In this document: piece after piece, positions 11,686-24,528 of the stretch
Numbering within the stretch: the first letter of the stretch is position 1
How the letters are laid out: each line of letters begins with the position of its first letter
NCBI GenBank assembly: GCA_019614645.1
Contig: JABWDB010000038.1
Coordinates: 1,612,001-1,676,000, forward strand
Source: Stratiolaelaps scimitus
Lineage: Eukaryota; Arthropoda; Arachnida; Mesostigmata; Laelapidae
Length of the DNA stretch: 64,000 nucleotides
Reading direction: 5' to 3'
Program-made: the position numbers and the translations under genes
The notes under the pieces: model-generated
Seen by the model: only the letters and a program-made list of their open reading frames with translations
Databases searched by the model: none
Told to the model about the DNA's origin: nothing

Positions 11686-14600
11686 TATATATATATATAT
11701 ATATATATACGCAATTTCTCGGTTGACTAAGTACACATGTTCGTAGAGAAGGCTATTCGTGAAGGCTAATACTGGGCACCAGTCGCGCTTTGTTTACCCT
11801 GATAGAGACACAATAATCCACAAAATACGCATCAGCTGTATATATGTGTGTCTGGACAAGGCAATAAGCCCGTGTCATATGGGCACGACAGACAGACAGG
11901 GAGAGAGCTCGCATTAAGAGAAGATCGGTGAAGGTCGACCACTACATCCACCGCAAGTCGACGCCCCGACTCAATCCGACCTAAGGGTAATGTGCGCAGC
12001 TAGAGTTAGCCACACGACGACCTACATTGACCACCCTCAGTGAGTAGGCACACGACGAACAGCTACTTGACAGAACTTAAGGGGCGAAGGACATTGGGAA
12101 CGGCACTGCGAATTGCTGGTCTCTGTCTATACAGGGACCAGAAGAGTCAGGAGAGAGAGAGAGAGAGGAGAGAGAGAGACTCTTCAGTTCGGTTTTTCAC
12201 CCAGCCAACCACACCCACGTCCTCCGTCACAGCCATGAGGCGACTTTACTGAACTCACTAGTAATAATATGGGAGGCATACGGGAGGGGGGGGGGTCAAA
12301 GAGAAAATGTTGCGATTAAATGAACATTTGCTGCAGATCTGACGTCAGCGAAGTACAGCGACTGGGTGACAGCAAAAACAAACCGAAACTAATGGGTGGT
12401 GATGGTGGTGGTGATGATGATGTTGATGAGAATAACAAACAAACGAAGACAGTTATTTGAAGAAGAGAAATCATTGGTGCAGCCTATGTTTTTGGAGTTA
12501 CAAAAGTTGAACTTGAAGAAATTACTCCTACCTCAACCTAAATTTAGTTAAATGAAATGTCGGTCACAATCCCAGCTTTTCAGTAAAGGCAACCGATAAA
12601 TTATCTACGCGGTTCGTCCTTCACGCCTTAGTCGTAGTTTGATACAAATTTATTGTATTATGCTGTGGGTGTGGAAAGGACGGGGATGTCTTGTTGCATT
12701 GTATTCTTTCATACATAGTATACTTGATAATATGGCTTCGCATTCGAGAGCAAAGTGTTAAATGCGCGTCACAAAAAAAAGAGCTATTCTGCTCCCCGAA
12801 CCAAGAAGCCACAGTGGTTCTGCTCGTTAAGCAACACGGTGGATACCAATTCAAGGTCACTGTTGTGCGGCTATAGTCGCGTCTTTCAGCTGCTCTGGGG
12901 AGGGGAGACCCTTGTGAAGCATGTAAACATAAAGCTTCTAATTTTCCAAGGCAAACACCATTGATTCTTTGTTGTTGTAGCCATATCTAGCTAACATTCG
13001 CTTTGTGAAGGCTTTTCTATCTGGGTATTACAGTTCTTGCGCATTTGAAAAAAACAATCGAACAAGGACAGGAACATTGGCATAAACGAATCTATCGAAA
13101 TCCCGGGATCTATCGATGTTTTGGGTTTCATATTATGGTCGTTATAGTAAAAGTTCGTCTCACCTTTGGGTAACGCGCTCATAAGTTTGGTCTCCGTGTG
13201 GTCACCTGTCCCCGTTCTTATGAGCATCAAACAACCTTGTTGTTCGGGTTGGATATCTGTCGAAGGCAAATCGTTACACAAACACGTGAATTCAATAGTA
13301 TTGAGCAAGTCGATGGTTGAGCCCTTTATTCGTGAATCACTTTTCTACAAAACGAAACATTTCCCTACCTGACCGTCTAGCCTTTTATGCATCGCCATAG
13401 TAGTGCATGTACAAATGCGTAATTCGTTTGTTGATATTATGAGGCGTCTTTATTTATTACAAAATAATTGTATATTGTTTTCAGAAATTTGTATTTGGGT
13501 TAGTAACCGTTGTATGTTTGCCGATCATTCGCGAAGATAGTGTAACACTACCTTTCTTTGGCATAACATCGTTCGGGAAATCAGAAAATCTCTGAGAGAA
13601 AATTGCTACGTGCCTAACTTCAAAGGTCACTGAACAGACCTTAGAAGTCATCATGAAACAAATGGACAATACAGGTATCTATCGGTTGTGGTGCACCAGG
13701 GCCAAGAGCTATCTCTCGAAACAAGCGAGGATATGGACTAAGAAATAGTCTAACACACTGTACCAAATGTGGGAAGGAGCCAGATACAACATGCGTTGTA
13801 TTCAAATGCAACACAGGAGAGCTTGGTTAGCAAATACTTAATTTGACACGGCGAGAACTATCCAGCGAGATGCACCATGTCGCAATGAGAGGCACCAGAT
13901 GGCCATAACAAAATTGAGGATCAGAAAGCCTAAACATCTGCTGAGAAATCACATTTCGAATTCATTATTAAGGGAAGTAATTCAGCTATCAGACGTTGTA
14001 GGAATATGAGCAAACCGCGTGATTTACCAGAAAGGCAAAACAACTTGTAGTACGGCTATTGATACTCATTTCATGTTCCCCAAATCGATCACAGTCACTG
14101 AAAAGTATGAATAACCAAGTGATCCAACGCTTTCAGAAAGACCTTTCTAACAAGATACCTTCAAAGTTCTAACATTTGATGAAGAGTAAACGATCAGAGG
14201 CTGAAAGCGGCGAGTCGACGTAATCGAAGTTTAGCATCCCGCAAAGGGATTAAATACCGTCGACGTTAAATGTTAACTGAGAGTCAGCCCGAAGACAATA
14301 GGGGGGCTAAATGCTTTAGGTTATCGCAGAGAGAAAACGAGAGAGATTGTGAGATTTCCATTTATTCTTGTCTAGCGACTTGAGCTAGGCACCATGTCGT
14401 ATACACGAATCAGTTCGAAAATGAGCTTTGATCTCTTCGAAATTAATTGAGGATACTAAAGGATTTATTTTAGATACATGCTCAGCTGGTGAATTGTCTA
14501 GTTGGTGGTCCAGTCGTGAGCGTCCACGATTGCTGGACAAGAGTGGTATATTATTTGGGTTCAAATTTTGCCAGGCGCGGAGAATCTTTGGATTTCTATA

Positions 14601-17600
14601 TAATCTTTCTTTATATATTTATTTTTGCCAAATGGGACATGGTTGAAATATAGGTGACCCCGACATATCGTCGTAGTAATACCTAAAAGGTTCTGATCAA
14701 AGGACTGTTACATAGGGAAACATTTGAGAGTTAGTTAAAATAAATTTTTTAAGAGCTGACGAATTAGGCAATATATGACTCAGCAATATAGCTAATCTAT
14801 AGTTATTGTTGCTGTGTCGGAGCTAAACCGTTGTTCTCTCTCGCAGTAGATATTTGATCAAATTACTACGTTTGCGGGCTAGATATAATATCGAATAGAT
14901 TGACTTAAACCTACAACCAAACATAACTAATATTTAAGTTTACAAGTTTCTTTTATGGGTCATGATGATCATTGACCGGATAGCCGAAATGTTAAGCCGA
15001 ATAAATAAATGAATCAACGCGCCAGCTAGGACTCGAATTACGCTTACGTTCGGATTTTGCATCCAAAATTTGCATACATTGTGACTTTCAATGGCAATTG
15101 GCTGCAGTGTTGCAAGGTGGTTGTCGTCTTGCAGACGTGGTTGTCTGTTGCCATTTTTATAATTACTCCCATGGATTCAAAGCGGCAAAGCTCTTGAGAT
15201 AACCTTGTTTAAACACTCTCAACATACTTTCTAGTCTGTCCATTGGAATGGGTTCTTCTAGTGATGTACTCAGTATACAACTGTTCATAGCTTATTATGA
15301 AACTGACCTGTTGGTAAAAGGTTAGTGACCCTTAGCTTCCTGTCGGAGCAGCCACTTTGTCGGAGAGTGCAGCCAGACTAACAAGCTGTTCTGTTATTCG
15401 TCGGTGTCGTAATACTCATCATCCATAGCATTTCTCGTAATTCGTTAGGATTACAGCCTCAAAGAGACTAAAGTTACAAGAACGAGTACAAAATTTGTCG
15501 TAAATACAGCAAATGGCTTTCGTGCAATCACCACCAGTCCAAAAGTCACTTTTGAAGTGTTTTTCGTGTTTTGTTGCGTAAAATAACGGAGCATTATTAG
15601 TTCGCCTGACTGTTTGTTATTTTGTCAACAGAATGCAAGGGAAAAATAAAGATAAACTACGCTAATGTACTGCGTATACAGACAGATAGATAGGTGGATG
15701 TTTGGATGTAGTACTGTTATGTTAATATGAGTATGTTTTACCTCGCGTGCGATACAATGCTGGACGGCGGTCCTGGCTAAAACGTAAAGTTTAAGTGTCG
15801 GGGCATCTCACACAGGACAACAGCGTCTCCTTGTTTTCTTAGCTGACTCTCAGCTGACTTTCAATAGCAGCCCTCGGTCCTGCTATGTCGCATTGCTTCA
15901 AGGACTTATCATGTCCTGGCATGGTGGACTTATCTGGGCTTTCTTCAACAGGCCTATCCATGTGACGATAAGGCAATGTTGATCCATCTCCTGTCGTATC
16001 CTTATTCAACCAATAATAGTGTGATCAAAACCTCTATACTGGTGCCGCCTGTTTTTACAAGTCTCGTTGTTTGTAGGCACTTGTTGTTGTATTTACCAGT
16101 TGCTTACTTCAATTTTGACATACGAAGTGGTCGAGGGCGTCACTGGTGGCTGCAATGCTGTAAATACAGAGGGTTTCGGAAAGTTGCGCAACCCTATAGA
16201 CGACTGAGCGAAGTTTCCGATTTCTTGTTCGTTTCTATTTTTTTTTCACTGTAGATTGATATTTAGATAGCAACATGTGTTTCAAAATAAAAAGACCGCT
16301 AAAAATCAAAATCTTGAGTAAGAATCTTACGTAGAGTACTAGATACTTTGCTTAGTTCCCATATGGTTGAGTAAGTTTTCGAACACCCTGTATCTATCTA
16401 CCTATGGATCTCTATCTCTCTAGATGTGAAGGTAAACAACGGTGGGGATCATCAATGACATCGAAGCGTCGGACGGGCTGACGTGTAGATGAAGGACGGA
16501 TAAACGAACGAATCCATGAGCGAACAAAATGGGTCGGTTGACCGCTTTGGGTGATATTAACATTGGAATAGGAAAGCGACAGCAGGTGGGATACGCAAGA
16601 TGTTTGTATAGAGATTTGTACTTGTCGAGATTCAGAGCTTCAGAGCTTTGCGGAAGTTGAGTTCGGTACTGAGTTGAAGCTGAGCTGCTGCTACTTGCCA
16701 GTCAGCCAGCTCGTTCAGGCGTGCGTGTATGTGAGTGTGCGAATTATTTTTTGTGAGAGAGGTTTAAGGCTAAAATTCATTATGGACAAACACCTGGCTT
16801 TCCTGTTATTTGCCACAGTAATGTAAAAGCCTTGAACCTAGATGGTTTGGCGGTGGTTCGGAACGTATTTATGCGCGAGTTCTTAGAGTGTCTCTTCATG
16901 TTCCTGGTTGTGTTGTTGTATATGGCTATATTGAGCTATCAACCACTGGTACATAGGTTGCTACAAACATACGTCTCCGCCAATAGATTGATGTATGAAT
17001 CGATGGATGAATGATTGTAGATATATAGACAGATTGATTGATAGGTGTTCAATAAGCATTGTTCAACTTATCTATTACCTCATAAAATAGTAGTTGTAGT
17101 ACACAACTTTCGGATTTGAAGTGAGACCCCTTATTATCACGGTTGGATCTAAATGAAAAGTATTTATAACGTATTTGGTTAAGAATCGTCCTATCGTCAC
17201 GTCTGATTTGTGATATATATATGCAGTTAATGTTTTGATAACAAAAGCAAAAGCCCGCATACCATAATGTCATGTAATATAAATAATACATGAGACGTGA
17301 GCTCTCAGCGGAGCGATCTGTGTCAATATGCTTCGATCATTCATTTGAAAGTGCATCGGGGCAGTCCCCATATAGCCAGGTCCAACCTAATGGTTCAGTG
17401 TGATCACGCCAATATTTCTCCCTTTGTCCTTCGGCGGGTCATCATATTGATCTGTTTTGTGAAGGCTGTCAAAGATCATCAGCGGTGTTTCTCGCTGTTG
17501 TCCGTCTCTCAGAAGCGGCCTGAATTATGCCCCCTCTGAACTTACTGCGGCATGACGCCAACGTTGACAATCATGTCCGATTTGAGCAGGAAAGTGGTCA

Positions 17601-17862
17601 CGTAACATAGAGACACAAGGGGAGAGAGAGAGAGAGAGAAAGCGAAATTGTATCTGACAAGTGCACGTTACTACACTATAGCGAAATATCTAACAATGGA
17701 ACAGAATGGTATCAGCTAGTCAAACATAGTATAGCTGTTTGGGATTAAATGGGATACGATATTTGGCTACCTGTTGTAGTCAGGTAATATTATATAACTG
17801 CGTATTATAACAGCCCTTCTTCTCGAAGCGATGCCATTCGGATCAGTACCGGGAAATTTCAA

Positions 17863-18276
17863 ATGAGGCCATTGCCGGGGGGGGGGGCAAGGTGCAAACG
17901 AGGTTTCAATTTTTTTAATTCACTGGCGCGTGAATTTAAATTTGTAGCTACACGAATCGAAGAAAAAGGAAGACAAATGATACAAGATACTAATAATAAC
18001 AATACCTCTCAACGTAGAGCCATCGAACACACCGTGATACATCCTTGTAAATTTGCTGTGAACTCGTGGGAAAGTTTACAATCTGTCTCTTCGCAAGTTC
18101 TGCTGACAGGTCTTTGGACTTGTTTTATTGTCAGGAGTTACGACATCTACACACCCTTCTCTTATCATAACTTTTTTGTGAGTTCGTTCACCTCGGGAAG
18201 AACGCCAGTTGTCTCTAAAGCTAAATATTTAATAATAATAATAGTCGTTCATCTATCAGTTCGGTTCAGTCTATGA
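17863..18276 (+). CDS. Hypothetical ORF, 137 codons, doubtful
   Basis: An ATG-initiated frame of 137 codons begins just before a run of ten G residues, which it translates as glycines. Its middle contains TRIEEKGRQMIQDTNNNN and its C-terminal end is hydrophobic (YLIIIIVVHLSV). That hydrophobic end is produced by an ATA repeat, which argues against a real protein. I recognise no domain, and no clear acceptor, promoter or polyadenylation signal frames it. An ORF of this length is near what chance gives in the window. It is listed only because it starts with ATG and is among the longest. Confidence 0.1.
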   Translation: MRPLPGGGARCKRGFNFFNSLAREFKFVATRIEEKGRQMIQDTNNNNTSQRRAIEHTVIHPCKFAVNSWESLQSVSSQVLLTGLWTCFIVRSYDIYTPFSYHNFFVSSFTSGRTPVVSKAKYLIIIIVVHLSVRFSL

Positions 18277-18961
18277 TTGTCTTTGCTTTGGGCTAGACCA
18301 ATAGACGTTCACTGGATGCTTTGTTCAGGAAAAGACTTCCATCCATATGGCGCTCGCATGTGTACTTCTATGGATGTTTAATCCATGCTAAGCTTTCGGC
18401 ATCACGTGGTGGAAAGTTCTAGCCAATGCTATCGATGGAACCCTGTTGCAGATGTTGTATTGTACAAATAATGCGTAGCGTCTACAGACCACTAAGCTAA
18501 AGTGTGCACATACTTAAGAGAAACATATGCAGTGTTGCAACCAGCAATCACGCCTTTGCCCGACTCTCAACCGATCTAACTATTGACTACTGCCTGGATG
18601 CCTACCTATTTATGGGTTGTGAGCCAAGGGTAGAAGTGCGAAGCTACCTGTACTTACTTTCCGTGTGTCATCATATTAAAGTATCTACAATAGATATGGA
18701 TGGATAGACAGGATAGTATACAGACGTCATTGGAGGTAGATGACTCGCTGCTGAATCTCACTGATAATAAGAACAAGAGTGATAACCATAATCTTTGTGT
18801 AGCTATTGGGCTTGTCGTGTGACATATTATGTAATGATGATTCTGATGCTGATATATTTTATAATAGCGAAAAAAAAAACGAGCATGTGAATAAAGTATG
18901 TTGAGTCCATTTCGAGCTTGCTCTCTGTTGGTGCTTGGATCGCAGAATTAATTTACCAGGT

Positions 18962-18962
18962 G

Positions 18963-18989
<27 letters not shown>
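18962..18989. repeat. (TA)14 microsatellite
   Basis: Uninterrupted alternating TA of about 28 bases, followed by a short A/T-rich tail. Confidence 0.95.
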
Positions 18990-18994
<5 letters not shown>

Positions 18995-21840
18995 CAAAAA
19001 AGACGCTTGAGTCTAAGAAACTCTAGTTGTCTTTATGGAATACTCCTGACAAAGAGGAAGAATCGTTGCTGTTATATTATTATTAAAAGGTGCACCTCGT
19101 CTGATGATTTGATTAGGCGGTCTGATTTGCGTCGACGAAGTTATTTTTCTTTTGATTCGTTTACCTGTTAGACAGTGCATTGATACCTTCCAGGGTTGTG
19201 TGAGGGGATCTTGTATATGATGACCCCCTGATTCCGTGTGTGGTGGCGGTGCGATACGGTGTGAAAACGGTAATGTGAATCCCTGTGTTGGTGACATGAC
19301 ATGGGAAGCCTCAACATCAAAGAGCCCCGAAGACCAGACCCTTGCCATCCCCAATCCCACCGTAGCTTCTCAGATCTCGAGCCGTCTATATATCGCTATC
19401 GTATTGTGGCTGGCTATACTCTAGATATAGCTATGTAGTGGATTCCCTGTTCTGTCTGCTGCTACTGCTGTCGCCACCGCCGCCGCCGGCTCAATAGAAC
19501 TGCCAGTCGCCTGTTTGGCCTTGCCCTTAGCTTTGCAACTTACTGCTCGTGTCGCTGTTGTTGCCGGCGGCCACAGAGAGGGAGGATTTCCCGCACTTAC
19601 GTGTTAGAGTGAGCTGTTCTTTCTGTGGATAAAATAGTATTCGATGGCTGCTCCGCCTGTGGCTAAGTCACCCGTGCCATTTGTGCGACTCTTGCTTCCT
19701 GTCTCCTGATTAATTCGTGTGGACTGCTCACTACCGCTATGACAACACAACGGCAAACCATACAAGGCCATGCGTTGGGCAAAAGGTAACACCTGCTCTG
19801 TAGAAAAAATATCTCCAATTTGTTTCTGCAAGTGTGTAACAGCAGCAGCAGCAGTAATATAACTAAGAATTCCGTTCGGGGATCGAAGCAACAGTGATGC
19901 AAACGGGAACAGCTATAATCACTTACTAATATTAAGCTCCTTGAAACAGTTCTCAAAGAGTTTGAATTTTTCCTCTCTCCATTGCTTTGTGTTTGACGCT
20001 GGTGATGATGATAATAAGGATAATTGATTTTTGTTCTTGCAAATAATAGTGATAGAATTTTCATCTTTATTAATTTCGTTTCTATTAAGTGGCGATATAA
20101 TGAGAACTGGCCGTTAATTGATTGTGATGATGGTCTTACCATTGTCCTCTACGCTACTACTGTAGGTACTCGTCAGTTTCTAAGGGTAGACATACAGTGT
20201 ACATAGTTGTACTTAAATCACACATTATGAAGCTTTGAAAACACATAGCGCTATTTGCGGTGATCACGGCAGAAGTAAACTACAATGTTATTATTGTTAT
20301 ATTATTGTAAAGTCTCCATCTGGTCACCTTCGACATCATTCTCACCGGAAATACACCGACATATAACGACGGATATATTCGTTCCATGCCATAACTGCGT
20401 TGGTGGCCAATACATATGAAAACGCTATGGTCGAGTGAAAAACAGAAATATACGCTGTTCACGACACTCGATGAAACTCCAGGGAGGTTCTAGAAGAGCT
20501 TATATGTGCCTAGTACGGACGGGACTTCAAATATCGGGAAGCGGCGCAGAAAGGCTTCAAGCCCTGTTAAAGAAACTTTTGCAACCTAATTCCGCCTGCA
20601 AATGTACCCAGATAATTATTATTTCTATCAAGGCGATGTTATCATCAACTTCAAATTGCCGACGCGGCCATTTGCTACTTATCATTGAAGCGGCGGTCGG
20701 ACTCGATAAGAAAAACCCTGAATAATTTGCATCGTAGTTTTTTGGTCATCATGATCTTATTTAATTCAAACAAATACATTAGTGCTTCTGTGCACTTTCT
20801 ATCTGTATTCGTTGCTGTAATTAACAAAGATTTTGCGTCTATATAGAAATGTCATCTATTTTAATGAATCCTATGTAGCGGGATAAGAGCAGCACAGGGA
20901 CAACCGTTGTTGTTATATTATTATTCACATCTGGTGTGTTCAAGTGGGTTGCTTGCGTCGAAACGGGAATAATTTCAGCCAGCTATCTAGTGTATATGTA
21001 TCCTTATATGGGAAGCAGGCTTTGCCTAAAATGCAAAGTATATTATTCACATAATAACATTTGATGTCGTTGCCGCATGAGATACTTGTACAATATTTGT
21101 TTCTATGATGTTAGAGGAAAAATACGGGTTAGTAGGTTTACTCAGCTGTAGATTTGCTCTCACATGAGTCTTGTTGCGGACACATTTAATGTAATGATAT
21201 ATATTTATTAGAATTTAACCTCCTTGCTTATTATATCTGCTAATGAGTGTTGTAGTTGCATACTACAATTATTTCCATTATATTCATTGTTATTGTAATA
21301 TTATCATCACTATTTCTATTTGTCTCTTTCGGCGTCAATTAGAACAGATGGGGTCGTTGTGTTGTCCGTCTTTGCCAGAACAGATGTGTAAGGCAAATGA
21401 ACTAGAAACTTCTATTAGGAGGCACAGATAGACATTTACATAATCGTACCGCAGTTATCTGCACCCCATCGAGGTGCGGGTGCGAAACACCTTATACTAT
21501 TTGTCGATCGATGACACTTTTGTGCCCTTCAAGCTCAGCCATTTCGAAGTGGACGAGCACGAACTTAAATAGGTGGTGGATAGAGAGAAATTGTTGTTAT
21601 GATACTACTATTGTGGTTAAACGAGTTGAACAGATGAAATACAGTCACACTTAATAGCAGTTTTCCATCGGGAAGTTATCGTTGTTGAAATTTGCGAAGA
21701 TTTGCGGGGGAAAAATGTGAATAATTAGATATAATTATACAAGCGGGCTTCCGATAAGAGAAATATCTCTTCAAAGCGGACCCAAACAGAAAACTATGAA
21801 TTTGCCTTGCGAGGCATATCCTCATATATTCCTACAATTG

Positions 21841-22960
21841 TGGTGATGTTTATATAGTGGCTTTCCCAGACGTTGTATGAGGCTATCCTTCTCGTGATAT
21901 ATTTATTTGTAGGATTTGTGTGAAAATTTTGATTTAAGTGGCCACTAAGGTGTCAACAATTCCTCAATTGACAACGATAAGAGAAAATCAAAGAAAAAAA
22001 TCGACAAATGATGAAAATGTTCAATATATGCAAATCCCTATCCCAGGCCCCACTCGTATTTGTGTCGACATCACTATGCGTATCTTTATAAATATCCCTG
22101 TCCGTGTACACATGAGGTTATCGTTCTTTCGAATGACGAATATTTTGGCTAAAATGGTTTCTGCGATGTCAGTTGGGTGTGAGTCGGCAGTGGTCTTCGG
22201 CGCCGTGGCCGACACCGTGACTCAGGTGCGGTTCTTAGAAGTTTTAATGTTTGGTGGTAATGTTCTAAAAATGACTGTCTCAGATGTTGTATGAGGTTAT
22301 CCTGCCTGTGATATATTTGTTTGATGATTTGCGAAAATTTCGAAGTTAAGTGATTTCTGAGACGTCGGTCGGTTCATTATTGGGTCATGATCTCGAAAAC
22401 TGTTATATCAAAACGATCAATTTTAGGTATAGGAATACCTATTGATGTTGTAGGATATAAGCAACACGCAATTCATTAAGTTTAATTATTAAATTTAGCT
22501 AATTAAAAGAAAACCGCACGCAGTAAAAATTAGGTCTTCCAAATAGTTCAGCACGTTACGAACATAGCACCCATTACGGTCGCAAAATCCACCAAAATAT
22601 GAACCACCTAAATACAGCTAAAGTGTTTGAATCTATTGAGAGCGGAGTGAAAAACTCGTTATTCGGGCCTCCGAAGCATAAATTGGCATGACCTCAAAAA
22701 CGATCGACTTTGGGTATAGGAGCACCTGTTCCTTGTTTGTTCACCATATAAAAAGTTAGTGCCTAAATAACAGCCAGTGAATGGTCTGCATAAGGAATCA
22801 GTTCAACATGCAGTTTAATATATTGAATTTGTCTAATTAAAAGAAAACCTTAACGGAATAAAATGATGTCACCCCCCCAAAAGTGCGAACACGATTCCCC
22901 AATTGAGGTTATTAAGAGAAAATCAAAGGAAAATGTTGAAAAACGACGAAAACTGTGGAT
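21841..22960. repeat. Diverged mosaic direct repeats (three shared blocks)
   Basis: Three blocks occur twice. Block A (core TTGTATGAGGYTATCC, then GTGATATATTT) lies at about 21841-21955 and 22254-22370. Block B (a CGATCRAYTTTRGGTATAGG core, then CTAATTAAAAGAAAACC) lies at about 22376-22530 and 22679-22870. Block C (AAGAGAAAATCAAAG and flanks) lies at about 21970-22020 and 22905-22960. The order A-C-A'-B-B'-C' with unequal spacing suggests repeated local duplication or an unidentified repeat family. The 118-codon frame at 21938-22294 lies inside the repeat and is probably not a gene. Confidence 0.6.
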
Positions 22961-23683
22961 GAAATGGCAGGTTATTGTCAAACGGACAGACTCTATTGCT
23001 CTAACATAAATGCTATAATAATAATAACTACCTTCTCCATACCCCGTTATTATTTATAACAATAATAATATATGTTAGAATAGTGGTTGTACTTCAGGGT
23101 TGAGATTTGACGTTGATTTTTGATGGTGACTCCTTTCGGCGGCAGCGGCGGCGGCGTAGAGGGTAAAAAATATATGTTGAGTCGTGCATTCGTGTGCACC
23201 TTGCGATTGGAAGAGACGGACGTAGCTCCCCACTCGAGTTCGATCCTCACCATTGAACTTTTGCATTTAAAATGGTCCGTATTATGAAGCAATGGTGGAA
23301 GCAGTACCGTAAATGTTAAATGTTGGCTGAGAATCAGTGCGAAAAATTGACTTTTTTAGATGATGAAAAATATGACTTACTATTGAGGTCCCGAAACAGC
23401 ACATATGATCACACACATAGATTTTATTTTTGGACAGGGTTTGTAATAATAATTTTAAGCACTTCATATAACTGAGGTGGTCGTTTCTTACCTTAATAGC
23501 TATTCAGTAATTTCAAAGTATTTAACAACTATCTGATAGAATTTCTAACCTCTAGAATATGCCCTCAATCGAATTTGCGAGCCCAGCAAATTGTTCAAAA
23601 GGCAGGCGATTATCGGAGCGAGTAGTAGTGACTGAGATATAGCGATGTGCATTCGTTGCACACTCTTCAGTATTCAATAATAC
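22961..23683. other. Non-coding stretch
   Basis: AT-rich sequence with several ATT/ATA triplet runs near 23010-23070. The short minus-strand frames at 23050-23292 overlap a GGC triplet run and look like low complexity. No further feature is seen. Confidence 0.4.
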
Positions 23684-24163
23684 GTGTATACGAACTGGAT
23701 GCGGGCACTACCCTTTGAAGATCTGTTTCTTTTTGAAGATCTATCTCTCGCAGACTCCCCCCTGCTCATCGAAGAAATACGTCGTCGATACGATCTGAGG
23801 GCCACCGAGGCCTACAGAGAGTGCTGTCGCAGGTGGGAAAACAAATTCGCGGAAGTCGACCCAGATCTGTTCAATACGGGCTCAATGAGAGACTCGATCT
23901 GGAAGCAGTACAAATCGTGACGTCGTGACAATATTTGCGGCGCACGGGTTCAATCATGTTTTGTGTGTGGAACACGGTTTTCACGACCCGAGCGAATCAT
24001 GCCGATGCCTCAAATGAGGAGCCCCCTGCCCGCGATACCACGCTGCAAGCTGCCAGCACGTCACCTCGCTCAGCAACCTGGCGAGATTGTCAAGCAGCGG
24101 ATGACCAGGATGAATGGCCCTCAGTACCTTCTGTATATTGTTTTTATATCTCATATTTTATGA
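23684..24163 (+). pseudogene. Unidentified coding-like frame with one in-frame TGA
   Basis: One reading frame runs from the stop at 23678-23680 to the TGA at 24164 and is broken only by a TGA at 23918-23920. The first usable ATG is at 23699. The first part is rich in charged residues (IEEIRRRYDLRATEAY, RRWENKFAEVDPDLF) with GC-ending codons unlike the flanks. After the TGA the same frame continues with CFVCGTRFSRPER, which has a CxxC pair, and basic stretches, then ends in an AT-rich hydrophobic tail. The GC-rich block stops sharply at about 24125. I do not recognise the family. It could be a decayed retroelement or gene fragment, a spliced exon ending at the TGA, or a readthrough case (the stop is followed by C). 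The single frame and the base composition are what support coding history. Confidence 0.35.
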
Positions 24164-24357
24164 ATATAATATTCATCAGAGTTTATAATAAACTCTGATC
24201 ATATATATACATACTTACACGCACATACAAAGCTGTAATACTTGTGAGTTCTTACCTACCACCTATGGTAACATATTGATGTTATATTTACACATGTTGT
24301 TATATTGCTACCTAACAAAGGTGAATAAATGGATGAATGTTTCTTTTTGACGAATCA

Positions 24358-24528
24358 TTTTGGAGCCTTGAATAGTGAAATGATGTACGTGATTTCATTG
24401 CCTCTCTGAAACTAGTCATCTTAGATATATTAAGATGAAGAGAAGATCTATCTAGTATATTGTGTACTGACTAGTTTCAGAGAGACAATGAAATCACGTA
24501 CATCATTTAATTATTGAAGGCTCCAAAA
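24358..24528. mobile_element. Foldback MITE-like element with 61-bp inverted arms
   Basis: The left arm 24358-24418 (starts TTTTGGAGCC, ends ACTAGTCA) and right arm 24468-24528 are reverse complements with about four mismatches in 61 bases, separated by a 49-base centre. There is no coding capacity. No clear target-site duplication is visible next to the arms; the right side runs into a TA repeat. The high arm identity suggests fairly recent origin or gene conversion between the arms. Confidence 0.85.

Larger units (their letters stand above)
11686..21840. other. Long non-coding stretch
   Basis: No gene can be supported here. The content includes a GA-rich tract near 12150-12180, runs of G at about 12286 and 17878, a GA tract near 17620-17640 and a TA repeat at 18962-18989. 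Two ATG frames of moderate length (17863-18276 and 19013-19360, the latter on minus) have no recognised domain. Around 13760-13850 a stop-interrupted frame contains a CxxC stretch (THCTKCGKEPD) that could be the tail of a retroelement, but it is too short to call. Otherwise the stretch is AT-rich with dense stops. Confidence 0.4.

Noticed and set aside
13760..13850. CxxC-containing stop-broken frame (THCTKCGKEPD)
   Set aside because: Too short and isolated to assign to a retroelement or zinc-finger gene.
14258..14290. Similarity of TACCGT...GTTAAATGTT..CTGAGAGTCAG to 23309-23345
   Set aside because: Only a short stretch matches, with gaps; not enough to define a repeat by eye.
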